The position numbers and the translations under genes are program-made. A model generated the notes under the pieces. It saw nothing but the letters and a program-made list of their open reading frames with translations. It did not search any database and was not told the origin of the DNA. 38,514 bases of DNA from Methylophaga sp. (lineage in GTDB: Bacteria; Pseudomonadota; Gammaproteobacteria; Nitrosococcales; Methylophagaceae), in NCBI RefSeq assembly GCF_030651745.1, contig NZ_JAUSCC010000035.1:1-38514 (forward strand), read 5' to 3'. Shown here in pieces: positions 18,225-26,567 of this stretch (position 1 is the stretch's first letter; the number at the start of each line of letters is the position of its first letter).

Positions 18225-19852
18225 TCAATTTATTCGCTATAGCTTCCCCGTTATTTGTAATGAATGTCTATGACCGGGTAGTCCCTAATCATGCCCTGGC
18301 GACGTTGTGGGTGCTGGCAATTGGGGTAGCCATTGTTTTTGTATTTGACTTATTACTACGTACTTTACGTGGTTATTTTATTGATGTTGCTGGCAAAAAA
18401 GCCGACGTTATTTTATCAGCCACTATTTTTGAAAAAGTCTTGGGTATCAAAATGGCCGCAAGACCAAACTCGGTCGGCAGCTTTGCCAACAGTATGCAAG
18501 AGTTTGAATCATTTCGAGATTTTTTTACATCATCGACGCTTGCAACGTTAATTGACCTGCCGTTTACCTTTTTATTCATTGCGGTTATCTGGTTGATCGC
18601 AGGCGATTTGGCTTATATCCCCTTGGCAGTGATTCCGATCACTATTTTGATCAGCTTGATTATTCAGATCCCGCTGGGTCGAGCCATCAAGCAACTGTTT
18701 CGCCATGCCGGTCAAAAAAGCGCCACGCTGATTGAAACCTTAACCGGGTTAGAGACTATAAAAAGTCTGGGGGCTGAAACACCATTGCAACGCAAATGGG
18801 AGCAAACTGCTGGATCAATTTCCAAATATAGTCAAAGAGCAAAATTACTGTCTTCAGCTGCTGTTAATTTAACAACTTTTGTACAGCAAATGACCACGAT
18901 AGCCGTGGTGGTTTATGGTGTTTATAAAATCAGCGAAAATGAAATCAGTATGGGGGCATTAATTGCCAGCACTATTTTGACAGGAAGAGCCCTAGCGCCA
19001 ATGGGGCAATTGGCAGGTATTTTGACCCGTTTTCATCATTCAAAAGCCGCTTTGGGTTCTCTGAATAATATGATGAATTTACCGGTTGAACGACCTAATG
19101 GCCGTGAGTTTTTACACCGCGAAAAATTCAAAGGCGGCATCGAATTCAAACAGGTCAGTTTCCGTTATCCTGAACAGGCGATAGATGCATTAAGTGATGT
19201 TTCTTTCAAACTCAGCCCGGGTGAAAAAGTAGCAATAATCGGGCGGATAGGTTCAGGTAAAAGCTCGATAGAAAAACTTATTCTGGGATTATATGAACCA
19301 GCAGATGGTGCCGTTTTACTGGATGAAACTGATCTGCGGCAAATCGATCCCATCGATTTACGACGCTCGATCGGTTATGTCCCTCAGGATGTGATGCTGT
19401 TTTTTGGAAGTGTCAGAGACAACATCGCATTAGGTGCCCCTTTTGCTGAGGATTCAGCAGTGCTTCGTGCGGCGGAAATTGCGGGCGTAACTGAGTTTAT
19501 CAACCGACATCCTTCAGGTTTTGATATGCCAGTAGGTGAGCGTGGAGAAGGGCTGTCTGGCGGGCAGCGCCAAAGTATTGCAGTGGCGCGGGCTTTATTA
19601 TTGGATCCTCCTGTTTTGGTATTGGATGAGCCAACCAATGCTATGGATAACAGCAGTGAAGAGCGTTTTAAAAGCAAACTCAGTGACATAATCAAAGAGA
19701 AAACCCTTATTCTGGTGACACATCGTGCATCGCTGTTAAGTCTGGTGGATCGGGTGTTAGTTATGGATCAAGGAAAGTTGGTGGCGGATGGGCCACGCGA
19801 ACAAATCCTGGCTGCATTGAAAAGTGGTCATATCCGGGTTTCTAAAGGGTAG
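18182..19852 (+). CDS. Type I secretion ABC transporter, membrane and ATPase fragment (frameshifted gene)
   Basis: Up to 556 residues from a TTG at 18182 with no clear ribosome-binding site; ATG 18260 is another possible start. It contains the exporter membrane domain (ASPLFVMNVYDRVVPNHA, six helices) and an intact nucleotide-binding domain: Walker A GRIGSGKSS near residue 355, signature LSGGQRQS near 457, Walker B VLVLDEPTNAMD near 478 and H-loop VTHRAS near 513. Intact motifs suggest the break is recent, or that this piece can still be made. It is followed 4 bp later by the adaptor gene. The likely substrate is a large RTX-type adhesin, not in the window. Confidence 0.8.
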   Translation: MVLGNADAFLASILVNLFAIASPLFVMNVYDRVVPNHALATLWVLAIGVAIVFVFDLLLRTLRGYFIDVAGKKADVILSATIFEKVLGIKMAARPNSVGSFANSMQEFESFRDFFTSSTLATLIDLPFTFLFIAVIWLIAGDLAYIPLAVIPITILISLIIQIPLGRAIKQLFRHAGQKSATLIETLTGLETIKSLGAETPLQRKWEQTAGSISKYSQRAKLLSSAAVNLTTFVQQMTTIAVVVYGVYKISENEISMGALIASTILTGRALAPMGQLAGILTRFHHSKAALGSLNNMMNLPVERPNGREFLHREKFKGGIEFKQVSFRYPEQAIDALSDVSFKLSPGEKVAIIGRIGSGKSSIEKLILGLYEPADGAVLLDETDLRQIDPIDLRRSIGYVPQDVMLFFGSVRDNIALGAPFAEDSAVLRAAEIAGVTEFINRHPSGFDMPVGERGEGLSGGQRQSIAVARALLLDPPVLVLDEPTNAMDNSSEERFKSKLSDIIKEKTLILVTHRASLLSLVDRVLVMDQGKLVADGPREQILAALKSGHIRVSKG

Positions 19853-19856
19853 ATGG

Positions 19857-21185
19857 ATGGCCTGGCTTAAAAAAAATAATGAAGATATCAGTTTTATGTC
19901 TGAAATCAGTGCGGCGACAATGGCGTCAACCCACTGGGGCGGACATATTTTACTGTTGTTAATAGCAGCATTTATCGGTATAGCGTTGTGGTGGGCAAGT
20001 GTTGCAGCAATTGATGAAGTCACTCGGGGACAAGGCAAGGTTGTTCCATCCAGTAAAGTTCAAGTGATACAAAACCTGGAGGGCGGAATACTGGCCGATG
20101 TATTAGTCAGTGAAGGCCAACTGGTCGAAAAAGACGATGTTTTATTGAGAATCGACGACACTCGTTTCTCTTCGTCTTTCCGTGAATCTCAACTTAAATA
20201 TTGGGAACTGGTAGCGAGAACATCCAGATTAGCCGCAGAAAGTGAAGGTAAGGCTTTGGAGCTCCCGACAGCCCTGATGGAAGCACAACCCGCATTGGTT
20301 GCAGAAGAGACAGCTCTTTATCAATCGCGCCAACTCCAGTTACAGACAACCATTGATGTTTTAAAAAGACAGGCTGAACAGCGAAGACAAGAACTGGTTG
20401 AAAAACAGGCCAGGCAGGAGCAGCTTAGCCGCAGCTTTGAACTGAGCAATCAGGAATTACAAATGTCAGAACCACTGGTAGCCGCTGGTGTAATGTCAGA
20501 AGTTGAACTACTCAGACTAAGACGTACAGTCAATGATCTGAAAGGTGAAATGGATTCAAACAGATTGGCGATCCCGCGTATTCGCTCGTCAATGGATGAA
20601 GTCCAGCAGAAAATCAATGAAGCCACTACCCGGTTTAAATCTGAAGCTGCCAGAGAACTTAGTGAAGTGCGTGCTGAAATGGCAAGAACCGAAGAATCTG
20701 TATCGGCATTGGCAGATCGGGTTACCCGAACCAATGTTCGATCGCCGATGAAAGGTACTATCAAGCGGCTGATGATCAATACTATTGGCGGGGTTATACA
20801 ACCAGGAATGGATCTGGTAGAAATTGTCCCGTTGGAAGATAATTTATTAATAGAAGCGCAGATACGTCCGGCTGATATTGCTTTTTTAAGGCCGGGACAA
20901 GAAGCGATGGTAAAGTTTACGGCGTATGACTTTTCCATTTACGGGGGACTGCAAGCCAAGCTGGAACGCATCAGTGCCGACACTATAACCAATGATGAAG
21001 ATGAAAGTTTTTATCTTATCTATTTACGCACAGAACAAAATTATATAAAAAGTAGTTTGGGCGAGTTAGGCATAATTCCCGGGATGACAGTGACAGTAGA
21101 TATACTTACTGGTGAAAAAACCGTGCTTGATTACCTATTAAAGCCCATACTAAAAGCTAAAAATGAAGCGTTGAGAGAACGTTAA
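19857..21185 (+). CDS. Type I secretion periplasmic adaptor (HlyD/LapC family)
   Basis: 442 residues from ATG 19857, with AAAGGG just upstream. The frame is open to 19824, inside the previous gene. One N-terminal transmembrane helix (about residues 30-50, HILLLLIAAFIGIALWWASV) precedes the lipoyl half-motif GQGKVVPSSKVQVIQNLEGG. A long coiled-coil hairpin (about 100-300) follows, then the second barrel half (RVTRTNVRSPMKGTIKRL) and a C-terminal beta domain ending in VDILTGEKTVLDYLLKP. It bridges the ABC transporter and the TolC-type channel. The gene is clearly intact, unlike its partner. Confidence 0.93.
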   Translation: MAWLKKNNEDISFMSEISAATMASTHWGGHILLLLIAAFIGIALWWASVAAIDEVTRGQGKVVPSSKVQVIQNLEGGILADVLVSEGQLVEKDDVLLRIDDTRFSSSFRESQLKYWELVARTSRLAAESEGKALELPTALMEAQPALVAEETALYQSRQLQLQTTIDVLKRQAEQRRQELVEKQARQEQLSRSFELSNQELQMSEPLVAAGVMSEVELLRLRRTVNDLKGEMDSNRLAIPRIRSSMDEVQQKINEATTRFKSEAARELSEVRAEMARTEESVSALADRVTRTNVRSPMKGTIKRLMINTIGGVIQPGMDLVEIVPLEDNLLIEAQIRPADIAFLRPGQEAMVKFTAYDFSIYGGLQAKLERISADTITNDEDESFYLIYLRTEQNYIKSSLGELGIIPGMTVTVDILTGEKTVLDYLLKPILKAKNEALRER

Positions 21186-21200
21186 GGCTAAGGTTGAACC

Positions 21201-21851
21201 ATGACAGTAATTACAGAGACTGAAAAAAGTCTTTATCTGGCTACAGCGGATAATGACGTGGCACGTGTCATAACCGATGCGTTGCCAGCTATTTATGATG
21301 TCAGTCTCTATAAAGATATTAACGGTTTACTGGATGCATTAAAAAAACAGACAGCGGAGTTGGTGCTATGCCATCAATTTTTACTGGATGAAAATCCTTC
21401 ACAAATTATTGGACAACTTAAAAAATTATGTCCTGATAGCCGGATTTTAGTGATTGGTCCTCCGCGGCCGATTCCAGTACAAATTGCAGCTTTAAAACAA
21501 GGGGCCCGTGGCTATTTCAACCAGAATCTGCCGATGAGCAAACTTCAGGAAGCCTTATCGTTGATTACTAATGGTGAAGTCTGGGTAGAGCGCCATGTTA
21601 TTTCCGGATTGATTGATGAAATCAGCCATATTCCCGAAGTAAGTGAAAAGCAGCGTCGAGCTGCAGAGACGCTGTCACCTAAAGAACTGGAAGTAGCCAA
21701 AATGGTGAGTCATGGCGCAACGAATAAAATGATTGCCCGTAATATGAATATCACGGAAAGAACCGTAAAAGCACATTTGACCACCATTTTTCAGAAAATG
21801 AGTTTACCGGATCGCCTTTCATTGGCAATCGTGTTTCGCGATCTTCGATAA
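21201..21851 (+). CDS. LuxR/FixJ-type regulator with degenerate receiver domain
   Basis: 216 residues. The C-terminal HTH of LuxR type (about 157-216) reads LSPKELEVAKMVSHGATNKMIARNM and TERTVKAHLTTIFQKM. The N-terminal domain has receiver-like length and hydrophobic pattern, but the phosphoacceptor Asp position holds His58 (AELVLCHQF) and the conserved Lys is replaced (GYFNQNL, about 105-110). It probably does not signal by standard phosphorylation, as in CsgD-type regulators. It sits 15 bp after the adaptor gene and before the channel gene, so it likely controls secretion or biofilm genes (inference). Confidence 0.85.
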   Translation: MTVITETEKSLYLATADNDVARVITDALPAIYDVSLYKDINGLLDALKKQTAELVLCHQFLLDENPSQIIGQLKKLCPDSRILVIGPPRPIPVQIAALKQGARGYFNQNLPMSKLQEALSLITNGEVWVERHVISGLIDEISHIPEVSEKQRRAAETLSPKELEVAKMVSHGATNKMIARNMNITERTVKAHLTTIFQKMSLPDRLSLAIVFRDLR

Positions 21852-21930
21852 GCCTGCATTGTGTAGTTGGGTTGATTTGTCTACAATCAGTACCGAATGG
21901 AATAGGAAGGTATTGCTTTGGGGGGAGCTG

Positions 21931-21941
21931 TAAGCGGTCAT
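21931..21941. promoter_or_regulatory. 11-mer shared by the two secretion-gene upstream regions (copy 2)
   Basis: The second exact copy of TAAGCGGTCAT, 48 bp before the TolC-type gene in a 138-bp intergenic gap. Same orientation as the copy at 17619-17629. The gap itself shows no strong -35/-10 pair. Confidence 0.35.
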
Positions 21942-21989
21942 TAACCCTAAAAAATAATACCGATTACTGCTTTGAATTAGGAAAAGATT

Positions 21990-23309
21990 ATGAACAAAGC
22001 GTTTTTTATAATCCCGTCATTGCTGTGTTTTAGTTCAGTGCAAGCTGAAACTTTGCAGGAAGCAATTCATACCACTTTAAAAACCAATCCGGATGTCTTG
22101 GCTGCAGTCAGTGAACGTCAGGCTGTTTCCAAAGAAATTGACCAGGCAAGAGCCGGTTATTTCCCGACAATTGATTTAGGTGTTGGAACGGGTTGGGAAT
22201 CAACTGACAGTCCTGCAACACGTAATCGTGGTGATGGTGAAATTCATTTAAACCGAGATGAAGCCAGTTTGAATCTCAGGCAAATGCTTTACGATGGCAG
22301 TCTTACCAAAAACGAGGTTGAACGCCATAAAGCCAGAACCGATTCACGTGCTCATTCTGTTTACAGTGTGGCAGAGAATACTGCTTTAGAAGCAACTGAA
22401 GCCTATCTCAATGTCTTGCGACGCCAACAGCTGGTTGAGTTAGCCCAGACTAATCTAGAGTCGCACCAACGTACTCATGACCAGATTACTTTACGTAGTG
22501 AGCGTGGTGTTGGACGTCGAGCTGACATGGATCAAAGTCTTGGCCGTTTGGCTTTAGCCGAAACGAATCTGATGGCTGAGCAGAGCAATCTGCGTGATGC
22601 TGAAACCAATTATTTGCGGGTAATTGGAGCAGCGCCAGCCTCGCTCTCTGAGCCTCCATCACCTGAACCATTTATGCCCTCCAGTGTTGAAGAGGCGGTG
22701 AACATATCAATTCAAAAACATCCGACCTTGCGTTCTGCTCAAGCGGATGTTGTTTCAGCCAATGCTCAGCATGATGTGACCAGAGCGGCTTTTTTACCAA
22801 GAGTTGATTTTGAACTAGGCACACGTAGTGACCATAATATCGATGGTGTCCGAGGAACGGACAAAGATGTGACGGCCATGTTCAGATTACGTTATAACCT
22901 GCTGAATGGTGGAAGAGATAAAGCTCGACGTGAAGAAACGGCATTTTTGATTAATCAAGCCGCTGAAATTCGTAATAATACTCATAGACAAGTAGAGCAA
23001 AGCGTTCGTTTATCATGGAATGCATTGGAAACCGTTCGCCGGCAGATGTCATATTTTGAACAATACGCTGATGCAGCGGAAAAAACCCGTGATGCATATC
23101 AGCAGCAGTTTAATATCGGTCAGCGCACATTGTTGGATTTACTGGATTCTGAAAATGAATTATTCAGAGCCCGGATTTCATTGACTAATGCTCAATATGA
23201 CGAACTTTTTACTCAGTACCGGGTACTTAACAGCACCGGTTTGTTATTGGAAAGTCTGGAGATTATTGCACCAGCTGCCGCGACAACAGTTGCTGATAGC
23301 CGTAACTGA
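21990..23309 (+). CDS. TolC-family outer membrane channel (LapE/AggA type)
   Basis: 439 residues with signal peptide MNKAFFIIPSLLCFSSVQA. It has the two-fold repeated OEP architecture: TLQEAIHTTLKTNPDVLAA near the N-terminus, SVEEAVNISIQKHPTLRSAQ in the middle, and long helices with QARAGYFPTIDLGVG and TRAAFLPRVDFELG. The C-terminal half has the FNIGQRTLLDLLDSENELF motif typical of type I secretion TolC proteins. It completes the trans-envelope export route with the adaptor. AGGAAAAG precedes the ATG, and a strong terminator follows 27 bp after the stop. Confidence 0.93.
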   Translation: MNKAFFIIPSLLCFSSVQAETLQEAIHTTLKTNPDVLAAVSERQAVSKEIDQARAGYFPTIDLGVGTGWESTDSPATRNRGDGEIHLNRDEASLNLRQMLYDGSLTKNEVERHKARTDSRAHSVYSVAENTALEATEAYLNVLRRQQLVELAQTNLESHQRTHDQITLRSERGVGRRADMDQSLGRLALAETNLMAEQSNLRDAETNYLRVIGAAPASLSEPPSPEPFMPSSVEEAVNISIQKHPTLRSAQADVVSANAQHDVTRAAFLPRVDFELGTRSDHNIDGVRGTDKDVTAMFRLRYNLLNGGRDKARREETAFLINQAAEIRNNTHRQVEQSVRLSWNALETVRRQMSYFEQYADAAEKTRDAYQQQFNIGQRTLLDLLDSENELFRARISLTNAQYDELFTQYRVLNSTGLLLESLEIIAPAAATTVADSRN

Positions 23310-23336
23310 TTACCCCAGAACTGAATGAATATCGAT

Positions 23337-23367
23337 AAGCCATGCCTGTTAGGTATGGCTTTTTTTT
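23337..23367 (+). terminator. Rho-independent terminator after the TolC-type gene
   Basis: A 10-bp stem (AGCCATGCCT with AGGTATGGCT, one G-T pair) and GTT loop, followed by seven or more T. Ends the type I secretion cluster. Confidence 0.92.
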
Positions 23368-23380
23368 AGAACCTGTACGT

Positions 23381-23424
23381 TGATAGCTGCAACTTTTTCT
23401 GCAAGCTAACTATCATGCTATTAT
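23381..23424 (+). promoter_or_regulatory. fabA promoter region with dyad
   Basis: An imperfect dyad (TGATAG at 23381-23386 with CTATCA at 23410-23415, inner TGCA repeats) lies just upstream of a -10-like TATTAT at 23419-23424. It could be an operator for a FabR/DesT-like fatty-acid regulator, but the sequence does not match a regulator motif I know. No convincing -35 was found. Confidence 0.35.
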
Positions 23425-23459
23425 GTCGTGCTTAATTTGTAGGGTTATTTTAGAAATTC

Positions 23460-23975
23460 ATGAGTAAGCAATCATCTTTTTCCTTCGAGGAACTCTTGCA
23501 GTGCGGCCACGGAGAAATGTTCGGCCCGGGCAATGCCCAACTGCCAGTCCCCAATATGCTGATGATGGATCGTATCAGTCATATTTCCAATGATGGTGGT
23601 GCCTATGGAAAAGGTGAAATCATTGCTGAACTGGATATTCATCCTGAGTTATGGTTTTTCAAATGCCATTTCCCGGGTGATCCTGTTATGCCAGGTTGCC
23701 TTGGCTTGGACGCTATGTGGCAATTACTTGGCTTTTTTCTGGCATGGGATGGAAATCCCGGTAGAGGAAGAGCGCTGGGTTCTGGTGAAGTGAAATTTAC
23801 TGGACAAGTATTACCTAGCGCCAAAAAAGTGACTTACCGTATTGATTTGAAACGAGTAATTTCACGCAAACTGGTACTGGCCATTGCTGATGGTACGGTA
23901 TCAGTGGATGGTCGCGATATCTACTTCGCCAAAGATTTACGAGTTGGTCTGTTTACTTCAACTGACAACTTTTAG
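23460..23975 (+). CDS. fabA: 3-hydroxydecanoyl-ACP dehydratase/isomerase FabA
   Basis: Introduces the cis double bond in anaerobic unsaturated fatty acid synthesis by dehydrating 3-hydroxydecanoyl-ACP and isomerising trans-2 to cis-3-decenoyl-ACP. 171 residues, the family length. Active-site His70 lies in [16 protein letters not shown] and Asp84 in LGLDAMWQ. The C-terminal KDLRVGLF is typical. fabB begins 9 bp after its stop, the classic fabA-fabB pair, which implies straight-chain unsaturated membrane lipids. Confidence 0.97.
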   Translation: MSKQSSFSFEELLQCGHGEMFGPGNAQLPVPNMLMMDRISHISNDGGAYGKGEIIAELDIHPELWFFKCHFPGDPVMPGCLGLDAMWQLLGFFLAWDGNPGRGRALGSGEVKFTGQVLPSAKKVTYRIDLKRVISRKLVLAIADGTVSVDGRDIYFAKDLRVGLFTSTDNF

Positions 23976-23984
23976 GACAAGACA

Positions 23985-25202
23985 ATGAGACGTGTAGTTG
24001 TTACTGGTATGGGGATCACCTCCTGTTTAGGATTGGATCTTGCCACCGTTACCGAATCACTTCGCACCGGTCGTTCTGGTATCCGTTTTAAACAGCAGTA
24101 TGCTGACATGGGTTTTAGAAGCCATGTTGCAGGTTTTTTTGATATTGATTTTAAAGATTTTATTGATCGTAAAGTTCTGCGTTTTATGGGTGATGCAGCA
24201 GCCTATGCCTATATTGCGATGAAACATGCAATTCAGGATGCCGGGTTAAGCGAAAGTGATGTTTCCAACCCAAAAACCGGACTTGTTATGGGATCTGGTG
24301 GTGCGTCTTCTTCCAATCAAGTTGAAGCCGCTGATATCCTTCGTGAGAAAGGTTTGAAACGAGTCGGACCTTATCGTGTCACTCAGGTGATGGGAAGTAC
24401 AACCTCAGCCTGCCTGGCCACACCTTTCAAAATCAAAGGCGTTAACTATTCCATGTCTTCTGCCTGTGCAACCAGTGCGCACTGTATTGGTAATGCGATG
24501 GAGCAAATCCAGCTAGGCAAACAGGATATTGTTTTTGCCGGTGGTGCAGAAGAAGAACACTGGACCATGAGTTCATTGTTTGATGCGATGGGTGCCTTAT
24601 CGACCAAATATAATGAAACGCCTGATAAAGCATCACGTGCTTATGATGCAGACCGTGACGGTTTTGTTATCGCTGGTGGTGGTGGTGTGTTGGTACTGGA
24701 AGAGTATGAACATGCTAAAGCTCGTGGCGCAAAAATTTATGCTGAATTAACCGGATATGCCGCCACTTCAGATGGTTATGACATGGTGGCGCCTTCAGGT
24801 GAAGGTGCGCAACGTTGTATGCAAATGGCCATGTCGACGATGCGTAACAGTAAAGTTGATTACATTAATGCCCATGGCACCAGTACACCGGTTGGCGATT
24901 TAGCTGAGTTAGGTGCTATTAAACAGGCATTTGCTGAAATTCAAATTCCACTGGTTGGTTCAACTAAATCATTATCTGGCCACTCTTTGGGTGCCGCTGG
25001 CGTGCAGGAAGCGATTTACAGTTTGCTGATGCTGGAAAATGACTTTGTTGCTGCTTCTGCCAATATCGATAATCTGGATGAGCAAGCTAAGGGCATGCCT
25101 ATCGTATTGGAGCGTAAAGACAATGCAGGGCTACAGGCCGTGATGTCGAACAGCTTCGGTTTTGGTGGTACGAATGCCTGTCTGGTATTTGAGAAATTCT
25201 GA
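23985..25202 (+). CDS. fabB: 3-oxoacyl-ACP synthase I FabB
   Basis: Elongating ketosynthase that extends cis-3-decenoyl-ACP and commits it to unsaturated fatty acids. 405 residues. The thiolase-fold catalytic triad is visible: Cys161 in [11 protein letters not shown], His297 in [11 protein letters not shown] and His333 in [14 protein letters not shown]. The C-terminal [13 protein letters not shown] is conserved. Ends with a strong terminator, so fabA-fabB looks like a stand-alone two-gene operon. Confidence 0.97.
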   Translation: MRRVVVTGMGITSCLGLDLATVTESLRTGRSGIRFKQQYADMGFRSHVAGFFDIDFKDFIDRKVLRFMGDAAAYAYIAMKHAIQDAGLSESDVSNPKTGLVMGSGGASSSNQVEAADILREKGLKRVGPYRVTQVMGSTTSACLATPFKIKGVNYSMSSACATSAHCIGNAMEQIQLGKQDIVFAGGAEEEHWTMSSLFDAMGALSTKYNETPDKASRAYDADRDGFVIAGGGGVLVLEEYEHAKARGAKIYAELTGYAATSDGYDMVAPSGEGAQRCMQMAMSTMRNSKVDYINAHGTSTPVGDLAELGAIKQAFAEIQIPLVGSTKSLSGHSLGAAGVQEAIYSLLMLENDFVAASANIDNLDEQAKGMPIVLERKDNAGLQAVMSNSFGFGGTNACLVFEKF

Positions 25203-25214
25203 TTTAATAAACGA

Positions 25215-25248
25215 AACACCCTCAGTGTTTAGCTGAGGGTGTTTTTTT
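25215..25248. terminator. Terminator after fabB, probably bidirectional
   Basis: An 11-bp perfect stem (AACACCCTCAG with CTGAGGGTGTT), 7-nt loop and a run of seven T after the fabB stop. On the minus strand it directly follows the small gene at 25247-25417, so it may end both transcripts. Confidence 0.92.
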
Positions 25249-25417
25249 AACTTAAATCCGCATCAGTAACCGGACCGCGTTTTCCGGCTAATGCTTCCTG
25301 CATCAAACTGACTAACTGCTGTTTTTTTACTTCATCGTCCAAATGTTTTGAGCTGAAAGTGATGCCAAACCGATCGGCGTATTGCTTGACCAGAATCATC
25401 AAAATTGCTTCGTCCAC
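25247..25417 (-). CDS. Small conserved-looking protein of unknown function (56 aa)
   Basis: A short reading frame with GTG start at 25417 and GGAG 9 nt upstream. The product begins VDEAILMILVKQYADRFG and continues through EVKKQQLVSLMQEALAGKRG to TDADLS. It is an amphipathic helical protein with no signal peptide, Cys or His cluster. The good ribosome-binding site, sensible amino-acid composition and fit against the fabB terminator (its stop lies in the T-run) support a real gene. I do not recognise a family. Confidence 0.6.
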   Translation of the reverse strand: MDEAILMILVKQYADRFGITFSSKHLDDEVKKQQLVSLMQEALAGKRGPVTDADLS

Positions 25418-25459
25418 GTTCAATTACTCCGAATTATCAATCCGGCATTATAACGTGTC

Positions 25460-25791
25460 AGGGCCTATTTTTCTTTCCTAGACACCTCTGTTGTGACTGA
25501 AAATGTACCAATCAAGGCACGAGAAGTGAAGTGTGTGAGATACATTCATGTAGCTCACCCCCAAGGGGCTTACGCTCAAAAACGTTGCTGACGTTTTTGT
25601 AGTAATTCTAAATAAACAATGAGCAACGAAGAGTGGTACATTTTCAGCCACACCCCGAAGGGCTGGGGCTATTTTTCCGCCCAACTGCGTTGGAAATGAT
25701 TTATGTAGAACAACAACACTACATCATTTCCGCCTTGCTGAACGAAAAAATAGCCTCCAGCAGCGATGTCTATGAAAGAAAAACAGGCCCT
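25460..25791. repeat. 332-bp structured inverted-repeat element
   Basis: Non-coding element bounded by 24-bp inverted repeats (25460-25483 and 25768-25791, 22 of 24 matching). Inside are a perfect 13-bp inverted repeat (25498-25510 with 25634-25646), hairpins at 25535-25558 and 25578-25598 (AAAAACGT/ACGTTTTT), and a long hairpin built from 25667-25677 with 25744-25755 and 25692-25708 with 25719-25731. No target duplication or transposase is visible. It could be a MITE-like element or a folded RNA. The region 25418-25459 before it holds nothing I can name. Confidence 0.7.
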
Positions 25792-25802
25792 AAGTAATCA
25801 TT

Positions 25803-26567
25803 ATGAAATTACACTTTCAATCAATTGGGCAGGGTGAGCCGTTGGTCATTCTGCATGGTTTATTCGGCTCGGCGGATAATTGGCGCAGCATAGCCAAAGC
25901 TCTATCGTCCCAGCGACAAGTTATTAGTGTGGATCTGCGCAATCATGGCCGATCATTCCATCATCAGCAGCAAACGTTTGATTTAATGGCGGAGGATTTG
26001 CTGAATCTACAAGATGATTTAGGCCTGCCAGTAATTGATCTGCTGGGGCATTCGCTTGGTGGTAAAACAGCTATGCAATTTGCCCAAAGTTTTGCTGATC
26101 GTCTCCGCCGACTTATTGTTGTTGATATTGCACCACGGCAATATGTCGATGAACACAGCATTATTTTTAAAGCGTTATTGGCATTAGATTTGTCAAAATA
26201 TTCATCGCGAACGCAAGTAAGTGAAGCATTAGCCGATACGCTGCCGGATCCTCTGGTACGTCAATTCCTATTACTGAATCTGCAAAACAATGATCAAGGA
26301 TTTAACTGGCGTATCAATCTGCAGGCGTTGTTTTGTAATTATCCCGGATTACTACAAAGTGTTGAGCCAGATGATTTAGTCGAAAAGCCGACGCTGTTTA
26401 TCAGTGGGGAAAAGTCAAACTACATTACGGATAATGATTGGCAGCACATTAAAACTTTTTATCCGAACGCTGAGCATGTAGTGATTGAGAATGCGGGTCA
26501 TTGGGTACATGCAGATCAACCCGATATTTTTGTTGAGCAGGTTAACAGGTTTCTTGCAGATGATTAA
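25803..26567 (+). CDS. ybfF: Alpha/beta-hydrolase, YbfF esterase-like
   Basis: 254 residues. Alpha/beta-hydrolase fold with oxyanion region LHGLFGSADNWRSIA, nucleophile elbow LLGHSLGGKTAMQFA and the C-terminal catalytic His in ENAGHWVHADQP. VDLRNHGRS is typical of the YbfF/ABHD11 group, which hydrolyses short acyl thioesters or esters. The true substrate is unknown. It starts 11 bp after the structured element, with a poor ribosome-binding site, and overlaps the next gene by 8 bp. Confidence 0.85.
   Translation: MKLHFQSIGQGEPLVILHGLFGSADNWRSIAKALSSQRQVISVDLRNHGRSFHHQQQTFDLMAEDLLNLQDDLGLPVIDLLGHSLGGKTAMQFAQSFADRLRRLIVVDIAPRQYVDEHSIIFKALLALDLSKYSSRTQVSEALADTLPDPLVRQFLLLNLQNNDQGFNWRINLQALFCNYPGLLQSVEPDDLVEKPTLFISGEKSNYITDNDWQHIKTFYPNAEHVVIENAGHWVHADQPDIFVEQVNRFLADD

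Noticed and set aside
18175..18230. Programmed -1 ribosomal frameshifting joining the two ABC transporter fragments
   Set aside because: TTTTGGGG is present but does not form a proper X-XXY-YYZ heptamer in frame, and the joined protein would still miss residues expected in the first membrane helix.
25478..25684. 68-codon minus-strand frame inside the structured element
   Set aside because: It spans inverted-repeat arms, lacks a convincing ribosome-binding site and looks like a translated repeat.
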